Positions 11,361 to 21,545 of a stretch of DNA of 64,000 bases are shown here, in pieces. The notes beneath the pieces were generated by a model, which worked only from the letters and a program-made list of their open reading frames with translations, searched no databases and had not been told where the DNA came from. Every line of letters starts with the position of its first letter. Positions within the stretch are counted from its first letter, which is position 1. The translations under genes were made by a program, and so were the position numbers. The stretch is from Zymoseptoria tritici IPO323 (lineage: Eukaryota; Ascomycota; Dothideomycetes; Mycosphaerellales; Mycosphaerellaceae), in NCBI RefSeq assembly GCF_000219625.1, contig NC_018200.1:248001-312000 (forward strand). The letters run 5' to 3'.

Positions 11361-11780
11361 AGGAAAGACAGTGCGGAGGAGAACCGGTCGTTGCGCGGAG
11401 TCGTCGGCCAAACACCGATGAAAGTACCCCAAGCTCACACGGTGGCGCCTTCCACCTCTATGCCTCTACGCCTCTTCGTCCGTACGTCCATACGCCCATC
11501 GGAACTTCGATCAAAATTACCTACTTATCCATCACCATCCCCGCGACGCCTCCGCCATTGAAAGCTTCTAAGCTCAGCGACCTACCCTGCAAAGAACGTC
11601 CTTGCCGGAAAGGAGCCGCCAGACATTCTGCTCCAGCTCGTCTTCCAGGCTCTCCAGGAAGTGATTCGCGCGTTTCGCGACCACGAACTGCTCGATCAGG
11701 TGTTCTTAGGAAGCTTTAAGAGAAGTGCCACCGCGCAGGGTAGGGTTAGGGATCGGGAGGAGGTAGAAGTCGACGGATAA
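11361..11780 (+). CDS. Unrecognised two-exon gene fragment
   Basis: The first visible exon (to 11477) reads 'PNTDESTPSSHGGAFHLYAS' and ends at a GTCCGT donor; the acceptor is CTCAG at 11577 (100-nt intron). The second exon (11578-11780) reads 'VLAGKEPPDILLQLVFQALQ' then 'RAFRDHELLDQVFLGSFKRS' and ends in TAA. The frame is kept across the splice. The helical, hydrophobic-patterned second exon is convincing coding sequence; the 5' end is not resolved. Confidence 0.38.
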
Positions 11781-11794
11781 TAGCGGAGCTCGCC

Positions 11795-12280
11795 CTAACA
11801 GGAAGGGCGCCGCCGGACACGAGAGACTTCGTTGTCCAAGACATCATTCGGAAAAGAGTCGCAGATACCCGCGACGGGCAGGATGTGCGGTTTGAACGAG
11901 GTTGTGATGAGGGTGATATTCCGCAGGACCAAATGGTGATGCCTTGCATCGTGGACGATGGCGTTGAGGACGGTACCTTTCGGGGAACAGTCCAGGTGGT
12001 CGTCGTCGTTGTCGTTGTTCGTGTTGAGGTTGACGTTCGAGCTTGGCCTGAATTCCTTTATCTGCATTGTCCAGATCGTGTGATGGAATGGGATCTTTTG
12101 CAGGAAACTGATCACATAGTCAACCACTAGTAAAGTGTGACATGTTCAGGGAACTTCGGAAGGGCGGTGAATCAGCCCTGCGACAAGATTTGATTTTTCA
12201 TGTTTGATGGAAAGACGCTTGTCCAATGCCATGAGGGCAAAACGCCTGCAGTCCGCCGCATCGATTTGCGAGATCATCAT
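11795..12280 (-). pseudogene. Unrecognised 162-codon gene with one in-frame TGA
   Basis: ATG at complement 12280 in a good context (CCCACCATG). The frame reads 'AADCRRFALMALDKRLSIKH', meets TGA at complement 12146-12148 and continues without shift as 'LLVVDYVISFLQKIPFHHTI' and 'NAIVHDARHHHLVLRNITLI' to a stop at 11795. The TGA could come from CGA (Arg). Length and style resemble small fungal F-box-associated proteins, but no motif proves it. Confidence 0.38.
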
Positions 12281-13036
12281 GGTGGGAGCAAGGTGCCATG
12301 ATTCTCACAAAATGTCTTTCAACCATTGATGACACGCCAAGGTAACAGATTGACAAGAGTCTCATGCGGCAGTCGAAGCACCATGCTTGCCGTGCGATTG
12401 CTTTTACAACACACCCGCGTACTCAACAGCACCCCACCGTCCCTGCGATCAGACCACTCTCCTCTCGAAGCGCGAACTGCCACTGCTCGAACCCAGCATT
12501 CTTCTCCGTCGCCTTCAGCTCAGGTGCTATGTCGTCCCGGGTGAGCGCGTTGTCAGGATGGCAGGATCGAGAGGGGGTGTCGCAGACGGCGAGCGGGGAG
12601 CGGCGCGAGGGCTGCGATGCTTCCAAGACTCGTCTTGGTGCTTCATCAGTGAGTGCGGATTAGCTTTGGCCCATGTCGGTAGGATGGTTTTCATGCCGGG
12701 ACTCGGGAAAGTGAGCTTCACGCTGTCTCCGTTTCGAGCCCGCTGGGGTAGCCTCCTTGGGGTGGTGGTGGAAAGTCGGCTAATCCAGCTCCGCTGTAGA
12801 CTCGAAAGACAAGGTAACTAGAAAGAGCAAGAGGCAAGAGAAGGTCTTCACATCCTCATCCTCTCCTCTGATCCATGTTCTGATGCTGATTGTAGTCTCC
12901 ATTTCGATGAAAGCTTCACATGTAGTTCATCGTGCTCAAGGAGCTCAGATAACGGCTCCAGGTAGTGTTTTGTTTTCTTGGAGTTTGACATGACTGTGAG
13001 TGCCTGAAATGGAACAAGCTGTGTCGACCCTTCGTG
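12281..13036. other. No gene resolved
   Basis: Possible coding pieces occur on the minus strand ('LTRDDIAPELKATEKNAGFE' at about 12430-12540; 'HYLEPLSELLEHDELHVKL' at about 12870-12970) but cannot be joined into one model. Confidence 0.3.
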
Positions 13037-13429
13037 TGTACTCGTGGAGCATGTTCCCACCGATCCTTCTTCCCGTCCTCGGATGCAAAGTCGCTCGCGA
13101 AGGTGTTCGGAGTCTCTCAATCATGCGCACGTGGTTTCCAGAGCGACAATTGCCGAGCTCTTCCTTTGTCCAGCATACTGGTCGGTCCGAATGAAGTCTC
13201 GAGGGGAACGACAGCTGAACCGGGGACTGAACGGATTTGACTCGGTGGTACGGATGTAGACGAGAAGGTGCTTGATGGCTGACAGATTGCGCGAAGACCT
13301 GACATCGTGAGCGAAGTCGATATGCTGGCGCAGATGGCGATGGATGCCACGCGATCAAGGGAGGTCGCTCGGTTTGAGAGTGATGGACGGGGTGGCGTTG
13401 CCGGTGATGGTACAGAAGGTCTAAGGTAG
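13037..13429 (+). pseudogene. Unrecognised protein remnant with two TGA codons
   Basis: One plus-strand frame reads 'SSDAKSLAKVFGVSQSCARG', TGA at 13238-13240, then 'DVDEKVLDG', TGA at 13280-13282, then 'PDIVSEVDMLAQMAMDATRS' and an acidic end to TAG at 13427-13429. The three blocks stay in frame and look coding. These stops are TGA, so simple C-to-T change at CGA is as likely as RIP at CpA. Confidence 0.33.
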
Positions 13430-13781
13430 TTGTTGGCCGGCAGTCGAAGTGGTTGGATACCTGGGATGTGGACGCGCCCAGTGGAGATATTGTGGTTGTA
13501 TTCAGCTTGTGTGTCGCGGCTGCACTCGAGTACGAACTTCAGATGATATGATCGGCTCGGCTCGCCAGCTCTCCGCTTCTGGGTGCGATCAGGCCGCATT
13601 GGCCGCATACCTCACGTACAGACCTTTGTCTTCGAACGGCATTCTTCTGCGTACAGCCCGAATGTGAACAACATGCAGCGCCTGAGCCGGATTGGGGCGC
13701 CGGAAGATGTGACCGCAAAAGAGTTCATAACAGCTACCACGTAGATGCCCAAACATCGCACGAGCTTGTAGCGGTCGCTGA
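13430..13781. other. Nothing recognised
   Basis: Overlapping short frames on both strands only. Confidence 0.3.
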
Positions 13782-13976
13782 CTCAACGATTTCGAATCAT
13801 TCTGTCATGATGAACTTGTCACAATCAGCCTCGACGATACAACCGAAATGTTCAAGATTTCCAAAGCTCTTCTGGTCCAAGCCTCCGGCTACTTTGATCG
13901 CGCGCTCAATGAAAACTACCGGGAGGCTTCGAGCGGCACTGAGGATGCAGTTTCAAGATCTTTAAGCTTCTCATAG
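13782..13976 (+). pseudogene. BTB/POZ-domain fragment
   Basis: The frame reads 'DFESFCHDELVTISLDD' then 'MFKISKALLVQASGYFDRAL' and 'NENYREASSGT'. This matches the core of fungal BTB/POZ domains, where a 'f-x-V/I-h-K-x-L-L-x-x-S-p-Y-F-x-x-A-L' block is followed by an 'F-x-E-a' segment. It ends at TAG 13974-13976; a shifted frame after about 13940 ('FKIFKLLIGWLLPCD') resembles the next BTB helix. BTB domains mediate dimerisation and cullin-3 binding. Whether it was ever joined to the JmjC gene just downstream is unclear. Confidence 0.5.
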
Positions 13977-13984
13977 GATGGCTC

Positions 13985-14954
13985 TTGCCTTGCGACCACG
14001 ACCGCATCCCATTGCAAACTCGTCCGGTGGAGACAGGTACCTACAAGGCCTCCCCTGCTCCGGTCGACTATACGGTCCATCTCACGGCTTCGGAACTCTC
14101 CAGACGATTCCAGGCCCCTCCCAGCAGCTCCAAGCTACCTATCAATCTACTGGACTTCGCGCCTGCAGATGCGACCCCTGTTCAGGCAATCCGTCAGATC
14201 TTGTTTGCCGACAAGAACGACCTTCTTCCAAATCTGTGGAAAAAAGTCACTAGCAGTCCCTCCGCACTGGCAACAGAAATGAGAGCCGGACGTCCACCCT
14301 ACTCTTGGGCGACGATCTGCGAGTCCGGTGGCTTGACCACGCCGCACATGGACATTGACGGGTTGAGTACTTTCCTCACCGTCGCCCAAGGTCAGTTTTT
14401 GTTTGTGTACTGCTCCTCGATGAGCCCTGCAGCATTGGACCAATAGCACAAGCAATCCATTTTAGCCCCGCTTCCCGATTGCCGCTGGCAATGTGTGCTC
14501 ATAAAGACAGGCCAGACCGTGGTCTTTCCGGCCGGGACTCCGCACGCCGTGATCCGCGACATTGCAGATAACCATACCATGACCTTCGGGGGCCACTTTC
14601 TTCCTCCCAATCAAATTCACCGCTTCGCTTCTGTGTGTGAGTGGCAGCTCGCCAATCCAGACTCCGCCGCGTTGAACGAAGACCCGATCAAGACCGTGCG
14701 GATGTATCTGTTGCTTACCGCAAAGCATCTACGCAATAAGAGAAATAAAAAGGAGGATTGGGCGGAGGAGTTCGGAGGGGAACAAATCGTCCGTCTGTTT
14801 GACCAGACGCTCGAGGTACGTACGGAAAGGACTGCGTTCATGCAGAACAGGGAATCAATCGCAACTCCGCTGACCTCTGGCATAGCGTATCGATCCACGC
14901 TTGACCAGAAATTGTGTTCTGAAGCCCTTCTCGCGCCGTGGAAGCAAGAGATAA
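13985..14954 (+). CDS. JmjC-domain (cupin-type, Fe(II)/2-oxoglutarate oxygenase-like) protein
   Basis: Three exons fit: up to 14390, 14466-14815 and 14886-14954. Introns of 75 nt (GTCAGT...TTTTAG) and 70 nt (GTACGT...GCATAG, with a CTGAC branch) preserve the frame. The motif 'GGLTTPHMDIDGLSTF' holds the H-x-D pair of a JmjC iron site (His 14345-14347, Asp 14351-14353), and 'VVFPAGTPHAVIRDIADN' supplies the distal His (14543-14545). The family hydroxylates or demethylates proteins; the substrate here is unknown. The C-terminal exon reads 'RIDPRLTRNCVLKPFSRR' and ends in TAA. The start is uncertain: the frame is open from about 13942, and a BTB fragment lies directly upstream, so this may be the 3' part of a longer gene. 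It is one of the few apparently undamaged genes in the window. Confidence 0.6.
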
Positions 14955-15152
14955 GCCGGGCGGGACTTCCATTGCCCATCGCGTTCGGTGGGAGCCGACG
15001 ATGGCCCAGCAATGGTTCATAAAGTAGCAGTGGAGGTCAAGATCTGACTTGAGAAGCAGCCCGGATCGACGACGTTGAGGGGTTGGATCGATCATGGTTG
15101 GTCCGGAAGCTAGCGGTGCCAAGCAGACGCTGTGCATGATCAATCTGGCGTT

Positions 15153-15551
15153 ATGATCGTGCTTCTAAGCCTAATTGAATGCACAGATCTCGCAGCTGAA
15201 GATCAAATCTCAGGCGACCATTGTGAATGTCAGAAGCCTCGGATATCATCACCTGCATGATATGCATGTTTACAGTATTGGGAAGATGACCTTCGATTTA
15301 CGAACTCACCCAGATCCTATGATCCCAGCTGCCACCTCGAACTCATTAAAGAAGGAATGGCCGGATTGTTGCACCAGTCGAACCGGTTGCAGCCGAAGCA
15401 TGCTGATCACCGTCAAGTAGTTCGACGAATGCAAACTCATCAGAAGGACGTCCGTTCTGCGGAGGCCGCCGAGACGGACAGAGCACATCAGGCTAGTAAT
15501 AATACAGAGCGGAGCTGTCTATCACAGGTCTCCAGAAAGTTTGGTGTGTAA
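15153..15551 (+). pseudogene. Unrecognised 132-residue frame with one TGA
   Basis: ATG at 15153 starts 'MIVLLSLIECTDLAAEDQIS', passes 'CECQKPRISSPA', meets TGA at 15258-15260, then continues in frame with 'YWEDDLRFTNSPRSYDPSCH' and a long charged helix to TAA at 15549-15551. Coherence on both sides suggests one gene with a nonsense change; a missed intron is the alternative. No family recognised. Confidence 0.35.
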
Positions 15552-15771
15552 CGGGAGGCCAAACATGCCACTTCCACCGGCTAAGATTGCTCGTCGCAAG
15601 GCTATAGACGTACGCATGTCTAGAGATCTCCGTAGCTAGTATGCAAACCGCTACGATGTCAATCATGCTATTGCAGCTCTAAGTCCTGTTCTAATTGAAC
15701 CTTGGCATCGAGGACCTCGGCCGCCGCTTTTCACGCATCGTGACGACCTAGTTAAGCAATTGCAGAGTGTA

Positions 15772-15915
15772 CTGCGGGTGAAAACAGGGATAATGGACTT
15801 AGTCTGTGGGAAAGAACAGGGATGAAGGACTAGTCTGTGGAGAAATCCAGGGATGATTGACTAGCGTGTGGAGAAATTCAGGGATAACGGACTAGCGTGT
15901 GGGGTGAACAGGGAT
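15772..15915. repeat. About 31-bp tandem repeat, 4.5 copies
   Basis: Units of the type GTGTGGAGAAATTCAGGGAT followed by AACGGACTAGC repeat with small changes. It lies in non-coding sequence. Confidence 0.75.
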
Positions 15916-16563
15916 TGTGCCCAGAGAAGGGCTCCGGCTTACCTTCATTTACCGCCGCAGCTTTTCTACAACTTTTAACCTCGAACCTTCACGTTTATTC
16001 TCACCGATCACATCTGGCTTTTGGACCGCAACGCCCGCCACGTTCCAACTCCTCCCTTTCCACTCCACTGCCCGCTCCCCACACTGCGAAGCGTTCTCAA
16101 CCCCCTCGCACGCTGTATAGAACTTGATGGATGGATCAACAGATATACTTTCTGCTAATATGTCAAGCGTCGTCCCAAGCGTAAAACCTTGCTGTCACCT
16201 CACCTTGTCCTTTGCTGAATCAGCCAAACCGAATTTCTCCGATTCCGCTCGGAGAGTGGCTAGTCAGCATGCTTCTTCTTCTATCCCCAGCCATACGGGG
16301 CGCGTATCTCCATTCATCCATCCTATCTTACTTCCGCGAACCCCCACTCACTTCAAAACTCCGTCCTTGCAGTTCTCTGCTCGAACAAAAATCGAGATAC
16401 TCTTGCAATCTCTCGTGTGCCGCGAGAGCAGAAGCAAAAAGCAAAAGCAAAGCAAGCGAATCCTCCATCGCTTTCAGCTGCAAGTTGAGTGAAATGTTTC
16501 AGCCAAAGTCGAAGCCCTGCCGGCTCTTGCAAAGTACGATGAACCTGAAGCGAGAGTGACGAG
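15916..16563. other. No gene resolved
   Basis: A plus-strand frame near 16430-16560 reads 'NVSAKVEALPALAKYDEPEA' between two TGA codons and may be a remnant leading into the next feature. Confidence 0.3.
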
Positions 16564-17127
16564 ATGAGTGGGCTTCTCCACACGGTGGGCCGTACTGTGG
16601 AGGACTCTGCGACGTATAAGACGACGGAGACATGGCTGGCGGTATGCAATGTGGTGTCGGTCGAGCTGGGTAGTCGTGGTTTCGAGCGCGTGGTCGCAAG
16701 GTACTTGATCGATACGACATAGCATCGAGGCGACAAGATGTCAAGCAAAAGTCGGATAGGTAGAAGGGGCGGGAGGTTCGGTGAAGTACGGCAGGAGGTA
16801 TTATCATTAGAAGGTCGAGCAAGTCGAGTTCCTTCGATGGCCGGGAGAACGTCGGGATCCGACGTCCATCAATTCACACTCCTCCTCGTTGGACTAGGAC
16901 TTACTACAGACTACCCCAGCCAACCACGGAGGGTTCCAACCAACTTCTGCCATCATGCCCGCCGCAGGCGATCAACACCAAGTTCTGCCACCAATATGGG
17001 CTGGGATGGCAAGGTAGCATATCATGTGGCCAGCGGAGCGTACGTCGACCACGGGTCTCATTCCTCGAGTAGCACACGGCGAGCACTCGATAATCCGGAG
17101 CTAGAGTGTGTGGAGATCAGCGACTAA
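16564..17127 (+). pseudogene. Unrecognised 187-residue frame interrupted by one TAG
   Basis: ATG at 16564 begins 'MSGLLHTVGRTVEDSATYKT' and 'LGSRGFERVVARYLIDTT'; TAG at 16720-16722; the same frame continues 'HRGDKMSSKSRIGRRGGRFG' to TAA at 17125-17127. The N-terminal half looks most protein-like. The TAG is compatible with a mutated CAG or TGG. Function unknown. Confidence 0.3.
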
Positions 17128-18562
17128 GCTTTGGACTCCCCCCTGGACCACGATTAAAGTCGTGCGACTTCATCAGACACCCCTCGCGGATGATGCCCAT
17201 CTCACCGGCCCCCATTGGCGATGCTTATCTCCATAAGATGAAAAATTGCCGCTACCACCGTCACTACCAGAACATCACCTCCTACTTCTATTAGTTAGCA
17301 CGAGTCCTACCTCGAACCAAAACGACTCCACCACCGTCTTTACTGCCTAGCTCGAAGAGAACTACTGCCGCCGCCCCCGACCCCATGAATTAGCTCGACG
17401 AAATAGCGTACGCCTCTCGGGAAGCCTCCACCGCTAATGTACCACGGTCCTATCATGCCCCGCAACGTGTTTGCGTAAGCGGCACGGGCCTATCGTCGGG
17501 TTGACTTCGGTTTTGGCGTGGCGCCGTACGGAATAGTGACGTTCAAAACGTAGAGCGACAAGGCGGAGATGGTGTTGTGACAGATGCAGGGCTGGCCAGG
17601 GCAGGGCAGGCGTGCTGTCGGCACGGAACGTTCGATCCACGAGCTTGCTGGCGTCTCCTCATCCCTCAAAGGAGCGATGTGCTGGAAGGAGTCACACATT
17701 GTATGATGTACAGCACCTGAGCGCATCGGACGGGTCACCGCCCAATCCTTGTCCGCAGGCTAATGGCCGGATTGCAAGGCAGTCAGCCAATCCGACCCTA
17801 GACATAACCCCCTGACGCCCACCACCGGTGACCCGTCCGATGTGCCAACACGCTATACACCTCGGGTAGTGGATTGGTGGTCGCTATATGCTGGACTATT
17901 AATGTCAAAGAATGGATAGTCGCTGGACACAAGGGTGGGGGTCTTTGTCCGCGAGAGACAATCTCATAGCCATCTCAATGGAGTTTCTGCTGAGCCGCAT
18001 GTCTGGTAGACGGTGCGAGCGACCGTTTTCATACATCCCCGCTTATGCCAACTCACGAACAAAGACCCGGCCCGATCTACTCTACGCATGCGAAAGCGTT
18101 TTGCACACCGTATCAGACCGTGGACGGGACACTAGGGGGTCTTGTGGGTAGGGAATTAACGGGGAGTGGGAACGGGAAAGTTGAGAAGGGGGGTTGGGCA
18201 AATAGATCGGAAGGAAGCAAGACGAATGCAATGCTCGGTTAGGCTTGGGGGTGTGGAACGAGACTTGCGGTTGTAAAAGGAGAGGTGGAGACTTGCGTTT
18301 GATGTAGGTGTAGCCCGGTGGCAGAGGCCGTTGCTCTGCATTTCCTGTTTATGTTTGCATTTTACTATTTCCTTGCAACGATGTTTTCCCGTAGATTTCT
18401 CGAGTCAGCATAAAGTCTCAGCACGATAATACCACTCTCGACGGGGTTGCGACGACTCCATCGCCTACCGACCTCTATACGCTATGTCTCGCGATCGAAC
18501 GCTAGTACGTTAATACTCCTAGCTTAATAGGAAGAAGAAGAAGAAGAAGTAGGACCACAAGC
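17128..18562. other. No gene supported; contains an inverted repeat
   Basis: Short overlapping frames (longest about 82 codons). The only clear structure is the inverted repeat at 17724-17842. Confidence 0.35.
17724..17842. repeat. 17-bp perfect inverted repeat
   Basis: CATCGGACGGGTCACCG at 17724-17740 recurs as its exact reverse complement at 17826-17842, 85 bp apart. No target-site duplication is visible, so a miniature transposon is only a possibility; a cruciform or regulatory palindrome is the alternative. Confidence 0.6.
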
Positions 18563-18802
18563 CGCAATACGCACGAGATCAAGAGCACGTGGGGAGAGCA
18601 AAAAACTGCCACTAACTTCGACACCAAGTGAAGAGACGGTTCGATCCGGACAGAACCGCGAACTCGCAAAGAACAATTCGGCGTCAACCCCTCGAGATTA
18701 GGGAGTCTTAAGCTTGCAATTAGCAAGCTACTATCGGACAATCTAGACCTTCGGGAACGAGTGCGGGGATTGGAGAGTGAGATGCAGGGAGCGAGGCGTT
18801 AA
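18563..18802 (+). pseudogene. Duplicated coiled-coil sequence, copy A
   Basis: The frame reads 'RNTHEIKSTWGEQKTATNF', TGA, then 'RKEQFGVNPSRLGSLKLAIS' and 'LRERVRGLESEMQGARR' to TAA at 18800. The DNA aligns end to end with 57815-58110, where the same reading is more disrupted. The heptad-like leucines suggest a coiled coil. No family recognised. Confidence 0.4.
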
Positions 18803-19439
18803 GCCTCTCATGCAGCGATTAATGAAGGCGGATTTGAGGTTAAAGAAGTGCCTGGCTGTCCGGGGAGTCCTGGGGCTCGGGGGAGAGCATGCAGTCAGCG
18901 GCTAAGTAAGTCATGGAGGCATTGATCTTGAGCCACTGCGCGAGCGGGCGGCGGCGGCGGCGGCTGCACCAACGCCCTCGACAGTGGAAGCACGGCCGAC
19001 ACCGCACACCGACCTTTTTTCTTCTTCTTTGGAGTTTTCACGTTACTCAGGCACTGGGGTGCAGCTAGGAAATGACAATGCATAGGGAGGTCTGCAACGT
19101 TTCCGATTGCTATCGGTACTGCCCATGGTACCGTCCCCCTTTTTTTGGTGGTCCCAAGCTGGTATCAAGAATATCCGACTCTGCGAAACCTTCGGAAACC
19201 AAACATTTCATGACAAGAAACCCGCTCATCAACCCCCCCTTGAACCCTCTGTCCTTCCCTTCCGCCCGCCCGCTCTTCTCTCACCTCTCTCTACAATAAG
19301 TGACCGAAATCAAACATCAAGAATGGACGGGCCACGAGCTCGCTGGCAGTGCCCGATGTCGGCCGCTATAGAGCTTAATAGTGTTTATAAGTATTCTCCC
19401 TTGTCGCCTCCCGTTACCGGGAGCGAACTAGCCTAGCGC
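18803..19439. other. Nothing recognised
   Basis: A short GGC run and pyrimidine-rich tracts; no coherent frame. Confidence 0.3.
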
Positions 19440-20394
19440 ATCCCTTAATTTAGCCTCTATATAAAACTCCGACGCTACTATCCTTTTAGCCGACACCGCT
19501 AATATTAAGCACTACTTACTCTCGCTAGCGTCCGCGCTTGTAGCTTCTTTTGCCTACTATCGCGGATTCGGTTCTACATCGTTAACTTTTCCCGACGTCG
19601 GCGTAGTAGGCGGTACGGCGGGCGTCCTCGAGAAGAATAGGAATTAAGCGATTCGATAGGTAACGGACGGGGCTATAATTCGGAAGGATATAGGGCAAAG
19701 AACATAAGTCGACTTTTAGTTAGCTAGGGTCTTACGTTAGGGGACATCTTAAAGGGGAGTATAGTCGGTCCGGGAATAAATATCGCGGAGACGGTATCGT
19801 ATTAAAACATAGCTAGTAACGAAACGTAGGACTACCGGATTTATCCTCTTCGCCGTAAAATAGCTATCTAATTAAGAACCCCCTAGCGGGCCCTTAGCGC
19901 CCTTCTTCCTATGTCTACTAAAGTCCCTCTTAAGAGAGTCGTTAAAGTTATCGTACTATATTAAGGGTTCGTCTCTCGTACCCGTAATTTCTATATTACG
20001 TAGTACCTACTTCTCCGTTATACTTACTATCCCGTTCGACGCTTCCTCCTTAACCTTAGCCCTAGAAGCTATATACTTCCTCCCCTCGACTTGGGCACCT
20101 GTGCCCTCCGGTCTCCCTTGTGCTTCCTCATGTTGTCCAGCACGCCCGGCCAGGAGAGCAGTTCGTAGTAGTTTTCGTGTACGGCTTCGGCGCGGGGTGG
20201 AATCTAATGTTTGTTATGGTACTAATCCGTAAGGAAGGGGGAGGTCGAGACATCAAAGGAGGAAGAAGAGCGGGAGGGCGCGGCGCAGTGCACTGCTCGA
20301 GCTAGTAGTAGCGGACGGAAGGTTATAAAATTAATCGTCGAGGGAGGGGTACTAGGCGGTATAGAGTCGGTCGACGAGGGCGAATTCGGTAGCG
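19440..20394. other. RIP-mutated relic of unknown origin
   Basis: Base use changes sharply: TA-rich words such as TAG, ATA and TTA dominate while CpG is kept, as in the LINE and Mutator-like element further right. On the minus strand one frame reads coherently through TAG/TAA codons from about 20050 to 19640 ('YDNFNDSLKRDFSRHRKKG', 'FVTSYVLIRYRLRDIYSRTD'). No transposase, reverse transcriptase or terminal repeat was recognised. The stretch 20101-20290 is less mutated; 20290-20394 is mutated again. Confidence 0.5.
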
Positions 20395-20860
20395 TTATTT
20401 AGGGAAGAGAAGGACAAGATAAACTAGCCGAGGATTGACAACCTCGGTCAGCCATATCATAGGGGTGTGAGTGGGGTATGCGGTCAGATCTTTGTTCAAT
20501 CGAGGTCGTCCAATAACGGAGCACGTCCATGGTCCAGGCAAGGGAATACGGGCGGTAGAGATATCGACAGTAGAGGTCGCGCTCGGAGAAGGCGGATATA
20601 GAGGCGGGGGGTTGGGAAGAACGCGCCGGATGGAAAGATCGCCGCCTCGCACTAGCCAAGTCCGACCAGATCTGGACGAGGCCGGAGGATGATGGAGGGA
20701 GGGGGAGCGACTAGAGTTCGGATTTTCGCTTTCTTGAGCGATCAAAGGCAGGAGGACACGTTCGACCAGATAGAGGAGGTCACAGTGGAGTTAAGTGCCA
20801 TAGACGCCGTTTTGGTCGAGGAGGAGAGCTTTGGGCGATGTCTTGTCGAGGGCGGTCCGG
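20395..20860 (-). pseudogene. Unrecognised protein pseudogene with TAA and frameshift
   Basis: The upstream frame reads 'DKTSPKALLLDQNGVYGT', TAA at complement 20791-20793, then 'LHCDLLYLVERVLLPLIAQE'. A second frame continues from about 20700 with 'GLVQIWSDLASARRRSFHP' and 'RDLYCRYLYRPYSLAWTMDV', ending at 20399. Rich in Trp, Tyr and Leu, this is convincing former coding sequence. Family unknown. It borders the RIP-mutated stretch on its left. Confidence 0.4.
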
Positions 20861-21336
20861 AAAGAGGTTCGAGGCTATCATGTGGGAAGGGTCGTCGTCC
20901 GAAGCGCGAGAATGGAAGTGTTGGCGGGCCAGGAAGCGGGGCGGTGGCGGTGCTGGTGGTGCTCGTAGCGGTGGTGAGTGGGCGATTTCGTAATTTCGGC
21001 AGATGAGGAAAATGACCCAGCACCCCAAGGTTAAGGTATCCTCACCATGATGCAGCGGCAGTGTGGTTATGCATGTCGACCTTTCGCTTCATAGGAAGTC
21101 TGCATCATCAGCGATGGCTGGTGCGGATTTGTTTGCACGAGTCTGCTCTTCTCATTCTCCTCATGAGTTTGATGAAGTCGGACCAGGAGACGCGAACGCT
21201 GCAAATTACATCGACGTCCATATCTAGTGATCGTCGCATCAAGCAGCAACACCAAAACAATCCAAGGCTTCATCGTCCTGACGCTCGAGGAAGACAAACT
21301 CGTCTCGATATCTTTACACTTTCTTCGCCACCCATT
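20861..21336. other. No gene supported
   Basis: Competing frames on both strands. Confidence 0.3.
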
Positions 21337-21543
21337 CGACATCTTACACTTCACCCACTCGACATCTTACACTTTACCCACTCGACATCTTGCACTTCAC
21401 CCACTCCACATCTTGCACTTCATCCATTCCGCATCTTGCACTACACTCATCCCGCATCTTACACTTCACCCACTCGACATCTCACACTTCACCCATTCCG
21501 CATCTTACACTTCACCCATTCCGCATCTTACACTTCACCCACT
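21337..21543. repeat. 23-bp minisatellite, 9 copies
   Basis: Nine consecutive units of the type CGACATCTTACACTTCACCC+ACT, differing mainly at three positions. Because 23 is not a multiple of three, all frames cycle through it. Confidence 0.9.
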
Positions 21544-21545
21544 TT

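Noticed and set aside
20095..20115. GCACCTGTGCCCTCCGG resembling the inner end of the MULE terminal repeat
   Set aside because: The outer, more conserved part of the repeat is absent next to it; likely chance.
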